A stretch of DNA of 8,105 bases from CAYGZA01 sp964354135 (GTDB lineage Bacteria; Planctomycetota; Planctomycetia; Pirellulales; Thermoguttaceae): the NCBI GenBank assembly GCA_964354135.1, contig CAYGZA010000309.1:1-8105 (forward strand). Reading direction: 5' to 3'. The position numbers and the translations under genes are program-made. The notes below the pieces were generated by a model. That model ran no database searches. It saw only the letters and a program-made list of their open reading frames with translations, and was not told the DNA's origin. Positions 1-6,474 of the stretch are shown piece by piece; position 1 is the stretch's first letter; every line of letters begins with the position of its first letter.

Positions 1-944
1 CGGGGATCGTAGTTCTTGTAGATGCGGTGGCCGAAGCCCATGAGTCGGAAGGAATCGTTGGGGTTCTTGGCCCGGTCGATGTACTTGCCCAGGTTGCGGC
101 CGTCGGCGAGGATCTGCTCGAGCATGTTGATGCAGGCCTCGTTGGCCCCGCCGTGCAAGACGCCCCACAGAGCGCAAATGCCGGCCGAGATCGCCGAGAA
201 GAGATTCACGTCGCTGGACCCCACCATCCGCACCGCCGACGTGCTGCAATTCTGCCCGTGGTCGGCGTGCAGGATGAGCACCAGGTTCAGGGCGTCCACG
301 AAGTCCGGGTCCATCTGGTACCGCTCGCTCGGAACGGCGAACATCATTTGGAGGAAGTTCTGGCAGTACGTCAGATGGTTCTGCGGGTAGACGAACGGCT
401 GCCCGATCGACTGCTTGTAGCTGAAGGCCGCGATGGTGGGCATCTTGGCCATCATCCGGTAGATGGCCAGTTGCCGCTGGACGGGGTCGCGCGGGTCGAG
501 GCTGTCCTTGCAGTAGATCGCCAGGGCCCCCACGACCGAGCTGAGAATGGCCATCGGGTGGGCGTCGGGGGGGAAACCGGCAAAAATCTGCCTCATCCCC
601 TCGTGCAACAGCGTGTGGCGCCGGATGCTTGCGCGGAACTCCTCCAACTGGTCGGGCGGGGGCAGCTCGCCGTAGATCAGCAGGTAGGCGACCTCCTTGA
701 AATCGCACCGCTCGGCCAACTCCTCCACGCGATAACCCCGGTAGCGGAGAATTCCTTGATCGCCGTCGATGTAGGTGATCCTGCTCACCGCCTCCCCGGT
801 GTTCGCGAAACCTTCGTCCAGCGTGATGTGACCCGTCTGGGCGAACAGCCTGGAGATGTCGATCACCCGGTTCCCCTCGGTGCCGATTCGGACGGGGAAC
901 TCGAGCACCTTGTCGCCCAGTTGCAGTCTGGCCGTTTCGCCCAT
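1..944 (-). CDS. gltA: Citrate synthase, type II (partial, C-terminus off the left edge)
   Basis: This enzyme condenses acetyl-CoA with oxaloacetate to citrate, the entry step of the TCA cycle, in the cytoplasm. The reverse-strand frame is open from 944 to the edge, giving 314 residues and missing roughly the last quarter. Visible landmarks are the FIDGDQGIL-like segment (here YIDGDQGILRYRGY), LHADHGQN near residues 225-232, WGVLHGGANEA with the catalytic His near 264, and the family signature GFGHRIYKNYDPR with the second active-site His near 306. The catalytic Asp lies beyond the window. The N-terminal beta-domain (ARLQLGDKVLEFPV) marks the E. coli-like type II group. An ATG at 956 is also in frame, but the ATG at 944 fits the usual family N-terminus and has a weak GGTGA ahead of it. 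The gene lies downstream of the SH3-protein gene on the same strand, with a 221-bp gap holding its own promoter, so it is probably transcribed independently. Confidence 0.96.
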   Translation of the reverse strand, partial: MGETARLQLGDKVLEFPVRIGTEGNRVIDISRLFAQTGHITLDEGFANTGEAVSRITYIDGDQGILRYRGYRVEELAERCDFKEVAYLLIYGELPPPDQLEEFRASIRRHTLLHEGMRQIFAGFPPDAHPMAILSSVVGALAIYCKDSLDPRDPVQRQLAIYRMMAKMPTIAAFSYKQSIGQPFVYPQNHLTYCQNFLQMMFAVPSERYQMDPDFVDALNLVLILHADHGQNCSTSAVRMVGSSDVNLFSAISAGICALWGVLHGGANEACINMLEQILADGRNLGKYIDRAKNPNDSFRLMGFGHRIYKNYDP

Positions 945-1036
945 AGGATTCACCATAGAGCTAAGTTGAGACGGGAAAAGGACTTACTCATCGAGCCTCA
1001 CTCGCCAGGCCCCTGGAGATGGTCGCCGGATACTGC

Positions 1037-1058
1037 AATCTAGCGGGAATCTAGCGGG
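1037..1058. repeat. Perfect 11-bp tandem direct repeat in the gltA leader
   Basis: AATCTAGCGGG occurs twice back to back (1037-1047 and 1048-1058) with no mismatch. It lies 93-114 bp upstream of the gltA start and about 40-60 bp downstream of the start point predicted from the promoter at 1106-1134. Two head-to-tail copies spaced 11 bp apart fall on the same face of the helix, which would suit a regulator site. It could equally be a chance duplication. No regulator is identified. Confidence 0.5.
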
Positions 1059-1105
1059 TTGCGCCTCCCGGGGTCAATCGCGCGGCCTGCGATGCGGCGC
1101 AAACT

Positions 1106-1134
1106 ATTATCAGGCCGAACGTTGGGAACGTCAA
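1106..1134 (-). promoter_or_regulatory. Sigma-70-like promoter for gltA
   Basis: Read on the minus strand, a -35 box TTGACG (1134-1129, 5 of 6 consensus bases) is followed by a 17-bp spacer and a -10 box GATAAT (1111-1106, 5 of 6). Transcription would start near 1099, giving a leader of about 155 nt before the gltA start. The -35 region overlaps a direct repeat on the plus strand (GAACGT at 1117-1122 and 1126-1131), a possible operator. Box quality and spacing are the best in the window. Assignment to gltA follows from position and strand. Confidence 0.6.
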
Positions 1135-1165
1135 ATCAGCCGGGCCTTGAGCTCGATGTTCCGCA

Positions 1166-2464
1166 TCACCGCAGGCGGCTGTCGAGCGCTGTGACGTGCT
1201 TGGCCATGATGTGCTTGGCATTGCCTTCGGCGATGTAGCCCCGCTGGCCGTTGACGCCCACGTCGCGCCCGAGGTAGTACTGCATGTTCACCCCCGGCGC
1301 CGGACTGACGTAGCAGCGGACCTTGCCGTTCTCATCCATCAACGCATACCGCGGGGCGCCGGCCTTGGAGGGAGCGACCCGCGTAAGGCGTCCCACGCCG
1401 TCGAAGCGGCTATCCGTGCTCTGCGTCTGGCGGGTCTCGGACCGCACGCGGCCGATCTCGGCCAACTGGCGGTTGCGGTGGTCCGTGTCCAAGCGGAGCG
1501 TGTTGACGGCCTCAAAGCGCCGTTGGATGTCCTCCGCCTGGGCAAGACGGCGGGACAAGGCTTGCGCATTGCCCCGCTCCACGGCGGTTTGGGCCTGTTG
1601 GAGCAGTGCTTCAGTGCGCTGTTTCAGCTCCTCGCAGTTCCACACCGTGGGCTCCTCGGCGAGCATGATCGACAGCTCGGTGTTGACGTCGTCCAACTCC
1701 GCCTGGAATTCCTCGGGCGAGATGTGCCGCAACGAAGCGGCGGGAAGTCTTGGGGGCTGGACATCGGACACCTGGGCCGAAACAGCGGCCGGCCCGACGG
1801 CATTCGCGTCGGCGGCTCCGGGGGCCGCAAGCTGTGGCCCCACAGAGGCTGCCGCAAGGTTCGGCTTCTCGGCATCGGAGAGCTTGGCGGCCGTGCTTCG
1901 CGCGGTGCTTCGGCTGCGTTTCAGGATCGGGCTTTCCTCCGCCGATGCCTTTCGCACGCCGTCCCGGGGGAAGTCCGGATCGACGTACTTGCCGAAGACC
2001 CAGCGGAACTCCCCCGACGGCGGGGTAATCTTGTACCAGGTCACGGTGCTGCTGCCCGCACCGACCTGCTTCGTCCCCAGGAGTTCCACGATCTCACCCC
2101 GCTCCAGGCGGGCCTGGACTACGTCGCGGATGTCGCTGAACTGGCTCCCCACCCGGGCGGCGACGCGATCCCCTACCACTTCGGCCAGGCTGTCCTCGCC
2201 CGGCTTGAGGTACCGGCCGGAGACCCAGCTAAAGCTCTTTGGCAACGGGCGTATGGCATACCACCCACCGGGGTCATGCCGGTATATTTCCACCTCATCG
2301 CCGGGCTGCAACTTCTCCGTGGGATAGTAATTCTCGCCGGGTCCGCTGCGGACGTAAACGTCCTTGGACGTAACGTAAGCCTTGTACGGGAAAGACTTTT
2401 CGGCGATTGCCGGCTTGGCCCCGAGGACGCAGAGGAAAAGCACGAAGGTGCGGTCGAGACGCAT
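1166..2464 (-). CDS. Exported protein with two bacterial SH3 domains and a planctomycete-type C-terminal block
   Basis: The protein has 432 residues. Residues 1-21 form a signal peptide (basic start, hydrophobic stretch FVLFLCVLGA, likely cut after AIA), so it should act outside the cytoplasmic membrane. Residues about 27-87 form an SH3_3-type domain (VTSKDVYVRSGPGENY, then W/Y-rich strands ending SWVSGRYLKP). Residues about 96-163 form a second, diverged copy (VAARVGSQFSDI through FRWVFGKYVDP). An Ala/Pro-rich linker follows at about 170-245, then a charged helical region at 248-345 with coiled-coil character. A compact C-terminal block at about 358-428 carries YVSPAPGVNMQYYLG and VGVNGQRGYI, which I associate with planctomycete SH3 proteins. 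SH3_3 domains commonly bind cell-wall peptides or mediate protein contacts, but no enzyme domain is visible, so a scaffold or envelope-binding role is inference. An upstream ATG at 2491 exists; 2464 is preferred because of the signal peptide and the AGGAGG ahead of it. Confidence 0.85.
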   Translation of the reverse strand: MRLDRTFVLFLCVLGAKPAIAEKSFPYKAYVTSKDVYVRSGPGENYYPTEKLQPGDEVEIYRHDPGGWYAIRPLPKSFSWVSGRYLKPGEDSLAEVVGDRVAARVGSQFSDIRDVVQARLERGEIVELLGTKQVGAGSSTVTWYKITPPSGEFRWVFGKYVDPDFPRDGVRKASAEESPILKRSRSTARSTAAKLSDAEKPNLAAASVGPQLAAPGAADANAVGPAAVSAQVSDVQPPRLPAASLRHISPEEFQAELDDVNTELSIMLAEEPTVWNCEELKQRTEALLQQAQTAVERGNAQALSRRLAQAEDIQRRFEAVNTLRLDTDHRNRQLAEIGRVRSETRQTQSTDSRFDGVGRLTRVAPSKAGAPRYALMDENGKVRCYVSPAPGVNMQYYLGRDVGVNGQRGYIAEGNAKHIMAKHVTALDSRLR

Positions 2465-2471
2465 CGGATTG

Positions 2472-2477
2472 CCTCCT
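2472..2477 (-). promoter_or_regulatory. Ribosome binding site deciding the SH3-protein start
   Basis: On the minus strand AGGAGG sits 7 nt before the ATG at 2464. The alternative ATG at 2491 would leave this site inside the coding sequence and put nine residues before the signal peptide, so this site supports the shorter form. Confidence 0.75.
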
Positions 2478-2505
2478 GGCCGAAACGGCACGACGTGACC
2501 GCCGG

Positions 2506-2576
2506 GTTATAGCGGCACGGAGAAACGGAGAAAAGGTAGACCGCAGGCTTGTAGCCAAAAACCGCAGCCGGCTCAA
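2506..2576 (-). promoter_or_regulatory. Candidate promoter(s) for the SH3-protein gene
   Basis: Two weak options are visible on the minus strand. One is TTGAGC (2576-2571), 17 bp, TACAAG (2553-2548), each box matching 4 of 6 consensus bases. The other is a TATAAC -10 box (2511-2506, 5 of 6) about 40 nt before the start codon but without a convincing -35. Either would give a short to medium leader. Neither is strong enough to be sure. Confidence 0.3.
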
Positions 2577-2720
2577 GAGCAGTTCATCTCCCACGGCCCA
2601 GCGGCCCAGCCCAGTCGCCCGGTCCTTCAGTGCCCCACCGCCTCGGCGGGACTTTGGGAGCGAACCGCCCCGCCGGCGATTGCCCGGGGCAACCCCGAGC
2701 CGTCCGCAGGCTAGGCTTTC

Positions 2721-2850
2721 CATAGGCACTGCTTCCGATGAAGCAGTGGCACACGCTCGCGCGTGGCCCCTGCCGAGTTGAGCAAGAACGTCGGAATCGC
2801 AGCCTCCAGTGCGGCTCGGCAGGAGCCTCGCCCTCCCCGAATCACGCAAC
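2721..2850. repeat. Structured dispersed-repeat-like block
   Basis: Three self-complementary units sit next to each other. The first is a perfect 8-bp stem CACTGCTT (2727-2734) with AAGCAGTG (2741-2748) around a 6-nt loop. The second is a short stem CACGC/GCGTG (2752-2756 and 2761-2765). The third is a long-range inverted repeat of 13 bp with one mismatch (2765-2777 with 2815-2827; core CCTGCCGAG/CTCGGCAGG is perfect). The segment GCTCGGCAGGAGCCTCGCCC (2814-2833) and the AAGCAGTGGCAC-type hairpin are sequences I recall as frequent between genes in planctomycete genomes, which suggests a multicopy non-autonomous repeat. The stems are seen directly; copy number elsewhere is from memory and unverified. 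Confidence 0.5.
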
Positions 2851-2869
2851 GCCGTTTCGTCCAAAAACC

Positions 2870-3955
2870 ATGATCCGTCCTGCCATCGCCGGTCTCCTTG
2901 GGGTGTTCACCTTGGCGTTGCCGGTTTTCGCCGCGTCGCCGTCGGGCTGGATGCTGGAGCTGACCGTGCGGGATCGGAAGATCGAAGGGGCGCCCTTGAC
3001 CTGGAACGCCCGCGAGGTCGTGCTGCTGGGCCGGGACGGGAGAATCTGGCAGTTCGCCCCCCAGGAAGCCGGCGATTTCCGCAAGACTTCCGATCGGTTT
3101 CAGGGATACTCGCCTTCGGAGCTTCGGGCGGCGCTCCTGCGGGAGCTGGGCGAAGGCTACGAGGTGAGCGGCACGGGCCACTACCTGGTTGCCCATCCCC
3201 AGGGCACGCGCGACCAGTGGGCGCAGCGGTTCGAGGACCTGTACCGGACGTTTGTCGGGTACTTCTCGGTCCGCGGTCTTGCGGTGCAGGAACCGCCGTT
3301 CTTGCTGATCGGGGTCGTGTGCCGCGACCGGGCCGATTTCGTGCGGCACGCGAGCCGCCTGGAGGGTCGGCCGGGAAGGGGGGTTTTGGGGCTGTACTCG
3401 ACCCAGACCAACCGCATCACCCTGTACGACACAAGCTCGGGCATGCCGCACCCCGGCCGATGGCAACAGAATGCGGCGACCGTGATCCACGAGGCAACGC
3501 ACCAGATGGCGTTCAATACGGGGGTCCACAGCCGCTACACCCCGCCGCCGCTCTGGGTCGCCGAGGGGCTGGCGACGATGTTCGAGGTGATCGGCGGGTC
3601 GGAGTCGGGCGGGAGCGGCTCGCGGGATGACCGGGTACACGAAGGCTGGCTGCGGCAATTCCGGCAGCGAGCGGCGGCCGGGCGTCGGCCCGAGGCACTG
3701 GCCGGGCTGATTGCCGGGGACGAGGCCTTCCGGAAGGACCCCGCTTCCGCCTACGCGGAGGCCTGGGCATTGACGTTCTACCTGGTGGAGACGCAGCCGC
3801 GGCAGTACGCGGAGTACCTGGTCCGGGCGGCCGCCCGGCCCGCGTTTCAGGGCTACTCCGCCACCCAACGCTTGGACGACTTCACCGCCGTTTTCGGGGA
3901 CGATTGGCGGATGCTCGAGGCCCGGCTCCTCCGCTTCATCGAGGAGTTGAAATGA
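2870..3955 (+). CDS. Exported DUF1570 / peptidase-MA-like zinc metalloprotease
   Basis: The protein has 361 residues. Residues 1-21 look like a signal peptide (MIRPAIAGLLGVFTLALPVFA, cut before ASPSG), so the rest is exported. The catalytic-type motif is HEATH at residues 207-211 in VIHEATHQMAFNTG, giving two zinc-ligand histidines and the catalytic Glu 208. WVAEGLATMFE follows with Glu 232 as the likely third ligand, 21 residues on, as in gluzincins. The later segment SAYAEAWALTFYL (293-305) matches the tyrosine/tryptophan motif usual after the active site in peptidase-MA and DUF1570 proteins. The N-terminal part (about 25-195) is a beta-rich region without a motif I can name. Substrate is unknown. 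The frame is open further upstream to 2738, but that part runs through the repeat block and lacks family features; the ATG at 2870 starts the signal peptide. No clear ribosome site precedes it, and no T-rich terminator follows. Confidence 0.87.
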   Translation: MIRPAIAGLLGVFTLALPVFAASPSGWMLELTVRDRKIEGAPLTWNAREVVLLGRDGRIWQFAPQEAGDFRKTSDRFQGYSPSELRAALLRELGEGYEVSGTGHYLVAHPQGTRDQWAQRFEDLYRTFVGYFSVRGLAVQEPPFLLIGVVCRDRADFVRHASRLEGRPGRGVLGLYSTQTNRITLYDTSSGMPHPGRWQQNAATVIHEATHQMAFNTGVHSRYTPPPLWVAEGLATMFEVIGGSESGGSGSRDDRVHEGWLRQFRQRAAAGRRPEALAGLIAGDEAFRKDPASAYAEAWALTFYLVETQPRQYAEYLVRAAARPAFQGYSATQRLDDFTAVFGDDWRMLEARLLRFIEELK

Positions 3956-4044
3956 TGCGTGCCGCCGGCGAGGGGCCCCGTCATTTGCGGAGTCTCCCGC
4001 TCGGGCGGTAGAACCGCGTCCATCGCTAGGATCGCTTGTTTGCT

Positions 4045-4073
4045 TTGACCGGCGGGAAGACGTGGCCTATACG
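4045..4073 (+). promoter_or_regulatory. Candidate sigma-70-like promoter for the coiled-coil gene
   Basis: TTGACC (4045-4050, 5 of 6 consensus bases) is followed by exactly 17 bp and TATACG (4068-4073, 4 of 6). The start point would be near 4080, leaving a leader of about 205 nt before the ATG at 4286. Orientation and spacing fit; distance to the gene is longer than usual. Confidence 0.45.
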
Positions 4074-4169
4074 AATGTTAGGAGGAGTATCTCCGCGCGC
4101 CAGGCGACGGGGTTTGCCCGGCAACCCCTTGGCGAAGGAGGTGCGCCGCTGTTTTCCCCTAGGCGCCGC

Positions 4170-4193
4170 GGCCGTCTGCGAGAGAAGACGGCC
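4170..4193 (+). repeat. Perfect 8-bp stem-loop in the coiled-coil gene leader
   Basis: GGCCGTCT pairs with AGACGGCC around an 8-nt purine-rich loop (GCGAGAGA). No T run follows on either strand, so it does not look like an intrinsic terminator. It lies about 92 nt upstream of the start codon, inside the predicted transcript. Confidence 0.5.
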
Positions 4194-4285
4194 TGCGGGC
4201 CGGCAGCGGCTCACCTTGCGTCGCTCAGAGACCTGTTGCGCGCGGCTCTCTCCGTTTGGTGACGTCTCTCGATCGGTCGGTGCCC

Positions 4286-6454
4286 ATGGAAGACCCGTCC
4301 ACGGTTGAATCATCCGACGACAACTGGGCAGAAACCCTGGCCGGCGCGCTTTCTCAACAGCGGAGCCGCGTCCGCGAGTTTCTGGCGGCCCAGGGGGAGA
4401 GGCTCCAGCGCGCGCAGGCCGAGCTGGCGCTCCAGGTGCAGCGGATTGCCGACGAGCACGGCTGCCAGCTCCAGGAACAGACCGCCGAATTGCAGGCCGC
4501 CAGGGCCCGGCACACGGAGTTGACGGCGGCGCTGGAGGCGAGCCGGCAGCGCGAGGCGGAGCTGTCGAGCCAACTGGAGGTTGCCCGGGCCCGCCATGCC
4601 GAATTGCTCGCCGAGCTGACCGCTGCAAAGAACGACCAGGCGCAACGGGACGCCGCGCTGGAAGCCATCCGCCGGGAGCAGGCCCGCTGGGAAGCGGAGG
4701 TACAGAAAGCCCTGTCGCGGGAGGGCGAATTGAGCGGCCAACTGGAGGCTGCCCGGCAGCGCGAGGCCGAGTTGTCCGGTCAATTGGAGGCTGCCCGTGC
4801 CCGCCATGCCGAACTCCTCGCGGACCTGACCGCCGCAACGGACCAGCACACGGAGCACGACGCCGCGATGGAGGCCGCCCGGCGGCAGCAGAAGCGTCTG
4901 GAGACGGAGCTCGAAAAGGCCCGGACACAGCAGGGCGAGTTTTCGGGCCAACTGGAGGCCGCTCAGCGTCGCGAGGCGGAGTTGTCCGAGCAGTTAAAGG
5001 CCGCGCAGGCGCGGCACGTCGAACTCCTCTCCGAGCTGACTGCGGCAAAGAGCCACGAGGCGGCGGACGACGCCGGGCTCGAAGCCGCCCGGGAGCAGCA
5101 AGCCCGTCTGGAAGCGGAACTCGAGAAGGCCCGAACGCGGCAGGGTGAATTGGCCGGCCAACGGGAGGCGGCTCAGCAGCGTGAAGCCGAGCTGTCCGGG
5201 CAACTGGAGGCTGCCCGGGCCCGGCACGCCGAACTCCTCTCCGAGCTGACGGCTACCAAGAACCAACAGGCGGAGCAGGACGCCGCGCTGGAAGCCACTC
5301 GCCGGCAGCAATCCCTTCTGGAGGCGGAACTGGAGAAATCACGAATCCGGCAGGGCGACTTGTCCGGCCAACTGGAGGCCGCCCGGCAGCGCGAGGCGGA
5401 GCTTTCGGGCCGGTTGGAGGCGGCTCGCAAGCGGCACGCCGAACTGACCACGGAACTTGCCGACGCCCGTAGCCGCGAGGCTGAACTGACCACTGAGTTG
5501 GACGTGCTCCGCCGGCGGGAAGCACAGTGGCAGGCGGATCGTGAGTCGTGGGAGCACCGCTGCGACGAGCTAGAGCGGGAGTTGACCGCTCGGGCCATGA
5601 AAGAGGCAGGCCCCGAGGGAGCCCAGGGACTCCAGGTCGAGTGCCAGAGGCTCCAGACGGAGAGAGATCGGCTCAAGACGGAGCGCACCGCGCTGGCCGA
5701 TCGATTGTCCGAAGCGGAAGACCGCACGGCCGCTGTGCTCCGGCAAGTGTCGGACAAGGAACGGCAATTGGCCGAAATCCGGCAGAAGCCGGCCGGCGGT
5801 GCCGACGAAGAACTCCAGCGCCGCTACGAGATGGCATTGGAGGACGTCCGCGAGCTGAAGGCCCGCAACGAGGCCATGGAATCGCAGGCGCGACAAAGCC
5901 GCACGGTCGGTCCGCAGGTCACGGTGCCCTCGGGCGGGGGTCTCGACTGGGAAGCGGAGAAGCGGCGCATCCTCGCCGTCCTGGAGAACGAGTCCGACGA
6001 AGAGGGTGAAGGAAGCGAAGAAGACCGGGCCCGGCGGGTCGAGATCCAACAGGTGATCCAGACCACCGAGCAGGCGGTGCGGGACAAGGAGCGGGAAATC
6101 GCCGAACTCCAACAGCTTCTGGAAGACCAGAGCAAGAGCCTCGGGTCGGTCGCGGTCGGTGCCGCCGCGCTGGGAGAGGTCTTCGACAACGACGCCCTGA
6201 TCCGCGAGGAGAGGGAAAACCTCCGCCGCCTGCAACAGGAATGGGAAGAGAAGCTCCGCAAGGCCGAGTTGGAGATCTCGCTGGAGCGGGCCACGCTCGC
6301 TCGGGAGCGCGTGCAGGTCGAGGAGAAACTTCGGATGCTCGGCGCCGCGGCGGAGCGGGCCGGCAAGACGCCGGCTCCCCCAGACAAGGGCGAAAAGCCG
6401 GCCCGCGGCCGCTGGCTTACCCGGCTGGGCTTGAAAGACCGCTCGAACGACTAA
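4286..6454 (+). CDS. Large repeat-containing coiled-coil protein (planctomycete type, function unknown)
   Basis: The protein has 722 residues with no signal peptide or membrane segment, so it is probably cytoplasmic. After a short acidic start (1-25), almost everything from about 25 to 470 is Ala/Glu/Gln/Arg/Leu-rich heptad coiled coil. Residues 92-371 are four in-register 70-residue repeats, and a fifth begins at 372 and fades after about 20 residues. Residues about 470-540 are further coiled coil, followed by a Gly/Pro-containing hinge near 540-553. A distinct C-terminal block begins DWEAEKRRILAVLENE (554-569), passes an acidic run (570-580), a helix, SVAVGAAALGEVFDND, then a charged helix. 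It ends in a basic tail RWLTRLGLKD (709-718). I recall this C-terminal block from planctomycete hypothetical proteins but know no function. A structural or filament-like role is inference only. TTG (4256) and GTG (4259) codons lie upstream in frame; the ATG at 4286 is chosen, though no ribosome site is seen. Confidence 0.85.
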   Translation: MEDPSTVESSDDNWAETLAGALSQQRSRVREFLAAQGERLQRAQAELALQVQRIADEHGCQLQEQTAELQAARARHTELTAALEASRQREAELSSQLEVARARHAELLAELTAAKNDQAQRDAALEAIRREQARWEAEVQKALSREGELSGQLEAARQREAELSGQLEAARARHAELLADLTAATDQHTEHDAAMEAARRQQKRLETELEKARTQQGEFSGQLEAAQRREAELSEQLKAAQARHVELLSELTAAKSHEAADDAGLEAAREQQARLEAELEKARTRQGELAGQREAAQQREAELSGQLEAARARHAELLSELTATKNQQAEQDAALEATRRQQSLLEAELEKSRIRQGDLSGQLEAARQREAELSGRLEAARKRHAELTTELADARSREAELTTELDVLRRREAQWQADRESWEHRCDELERELTARAMKEAGPEGAQGLQVECQRLQTERDRLKTERTALADRLSEAEDRTAAVLRQVSDKERQLAEIRQKPAGGADEELQRRYEMALEDVRELKARNEAMESQARQSRTVGPQVTVPSGGGLDWEAEKRRILAVLENESDEEGEGSEEDRARRVEIQQVIQTTEQAVRDKEREIAELQQLLEDQSKSLGSVAVGAAALGEVFDNDALIREERENLRRLQQEWEEKLRKAELEISLERATLARERVQVEEKLRMLGAAAERAGKTPAPPDKGEKPARGRWLTRLGLKDRSND
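4559..5458 (+). repeat. Coding tandem repeat: four 210-bp units plus a partial fifth
   Basis: Units start at 4559, 4769, 4979 and 5189, with a fifth partial unit at 5399-5458. Each full unit is exactly 210 bp (70 residues), beginning ELSxQLxxA and ending at a RREA/QREA-like tetrapeptide. With no length variation, 70 residues equal ten heptads, so the coiled-coil register is never broken. Each unit divides into five 14-residue double heptads of the form xLxxxLxxxRxxxA. Unit ends are most alike; residues about 24-40 of each unit vary most. This points to past unequal duplication with selection on length and register. Confidence 0.9.
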
Positions 6455-6474
6455 TCGTCCTCACGAACAGGAAT

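Larger units (their letters stand above)
2465..2869. other. Divergent intergenic region
   Basis: This 405-bp stretch separates the minus-strand SH3-protein gene from the plus-strand metalloprotease gene. The left 110 bp hold the SH3-gene ribosome site and weak promoter candidates. The middle (about 2580-2720) is GC-rich, with short self-complementary runs such as TTGCC-CGG-GGCAA around 2680-2692, and shows no convincing gene. The right part (about 2721-2850) is a repeat-like block with strong inverted repeats, listed separately. Open frames through the region have no recognisable domain. I see no clear plus-strand promoter for the metalloprotease. Confidence 0.6.
3956..4285. other. Intergenic region with structured leader of the coiled-coil gene
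   Basis: The first 90 bp after the metalloprotease stop hold only a GGGGCCCC palindrome (around 3974-3981) and no terminator-like T run. A promoter at 4045-4073 would start a leader of about 205 nt. That leader contains a GGGGTTTGCC/GGCAACCCC near-palindrome (4109-4128) and a perfect 8-bp stem GGCCGTCT (4170-4177) with AGACGGCC (4186-4193) around an 8-nt loop. Two Shine-Dalgarno-like runs (AGGAGG at about 4080 and AAGGAGGTG at 4135-4143) have no ATG, GTG or TTG at the right distance. The short frames starting at 4036 and 4062 look like noise. Confidence 0.5.

Noticed and set aside
27..1043. 338-residue open frame on the plus strand
   Set aside because: It lies antisense to gltA, whose reverse-strand translation has unmistakable citrate synthase motifs. 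The plus frame is open because of high GC and shows His/Val/Asp-rich shadow composition.
1196..2512. 438-residue open frame on the plus strand
   Set aside because: Antisense shadow of the SH3-domain protein; no recognisable domain, while the minus strand has a signal peptide, SH3 motifs and a ribosome site.
2711..3868. 385-residue open frame on the minus strand
   Set aside because: Antisense shadow of the DUF1570 protease; Arg/Pro-rich and without domains.
4080..4200. SAM-I-like riboswitch core: GGCAACC at 4120-4126 and GGTGC at 4140-4144 with a small pairing between them
   Set aside because: The resemblance is limited to these two boxes. The usual upstream GGCCC...GAAGC part and a closing P1 helix are not visible, and the downstream gene has nothing to do with methionine. 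A covariance-model scan would settle it.
4036..4308. Short open frames (90 and 66 residues) starting at 4036 and 4062
   Set aside because: No motif and no proper ribosome site; the first runs into the coiled-coil gene in another frame. The region is better explained as leader.
4026..5048. 340-residue open frame on the minus strand
   Set aside because: Arg/Pro/Ala-rich shadow of the leader and coiled-coil repeats; its apparent repeats come from the 210-bp units of the sense gene.
4559..5458. CRISPR or mobile-element repeat array
   Set aside because: The 210-bp repeats are in frame within a single coiled-coil gene and vary by amino-acid substitutions; there are no spacers and no cas or transposase genes.
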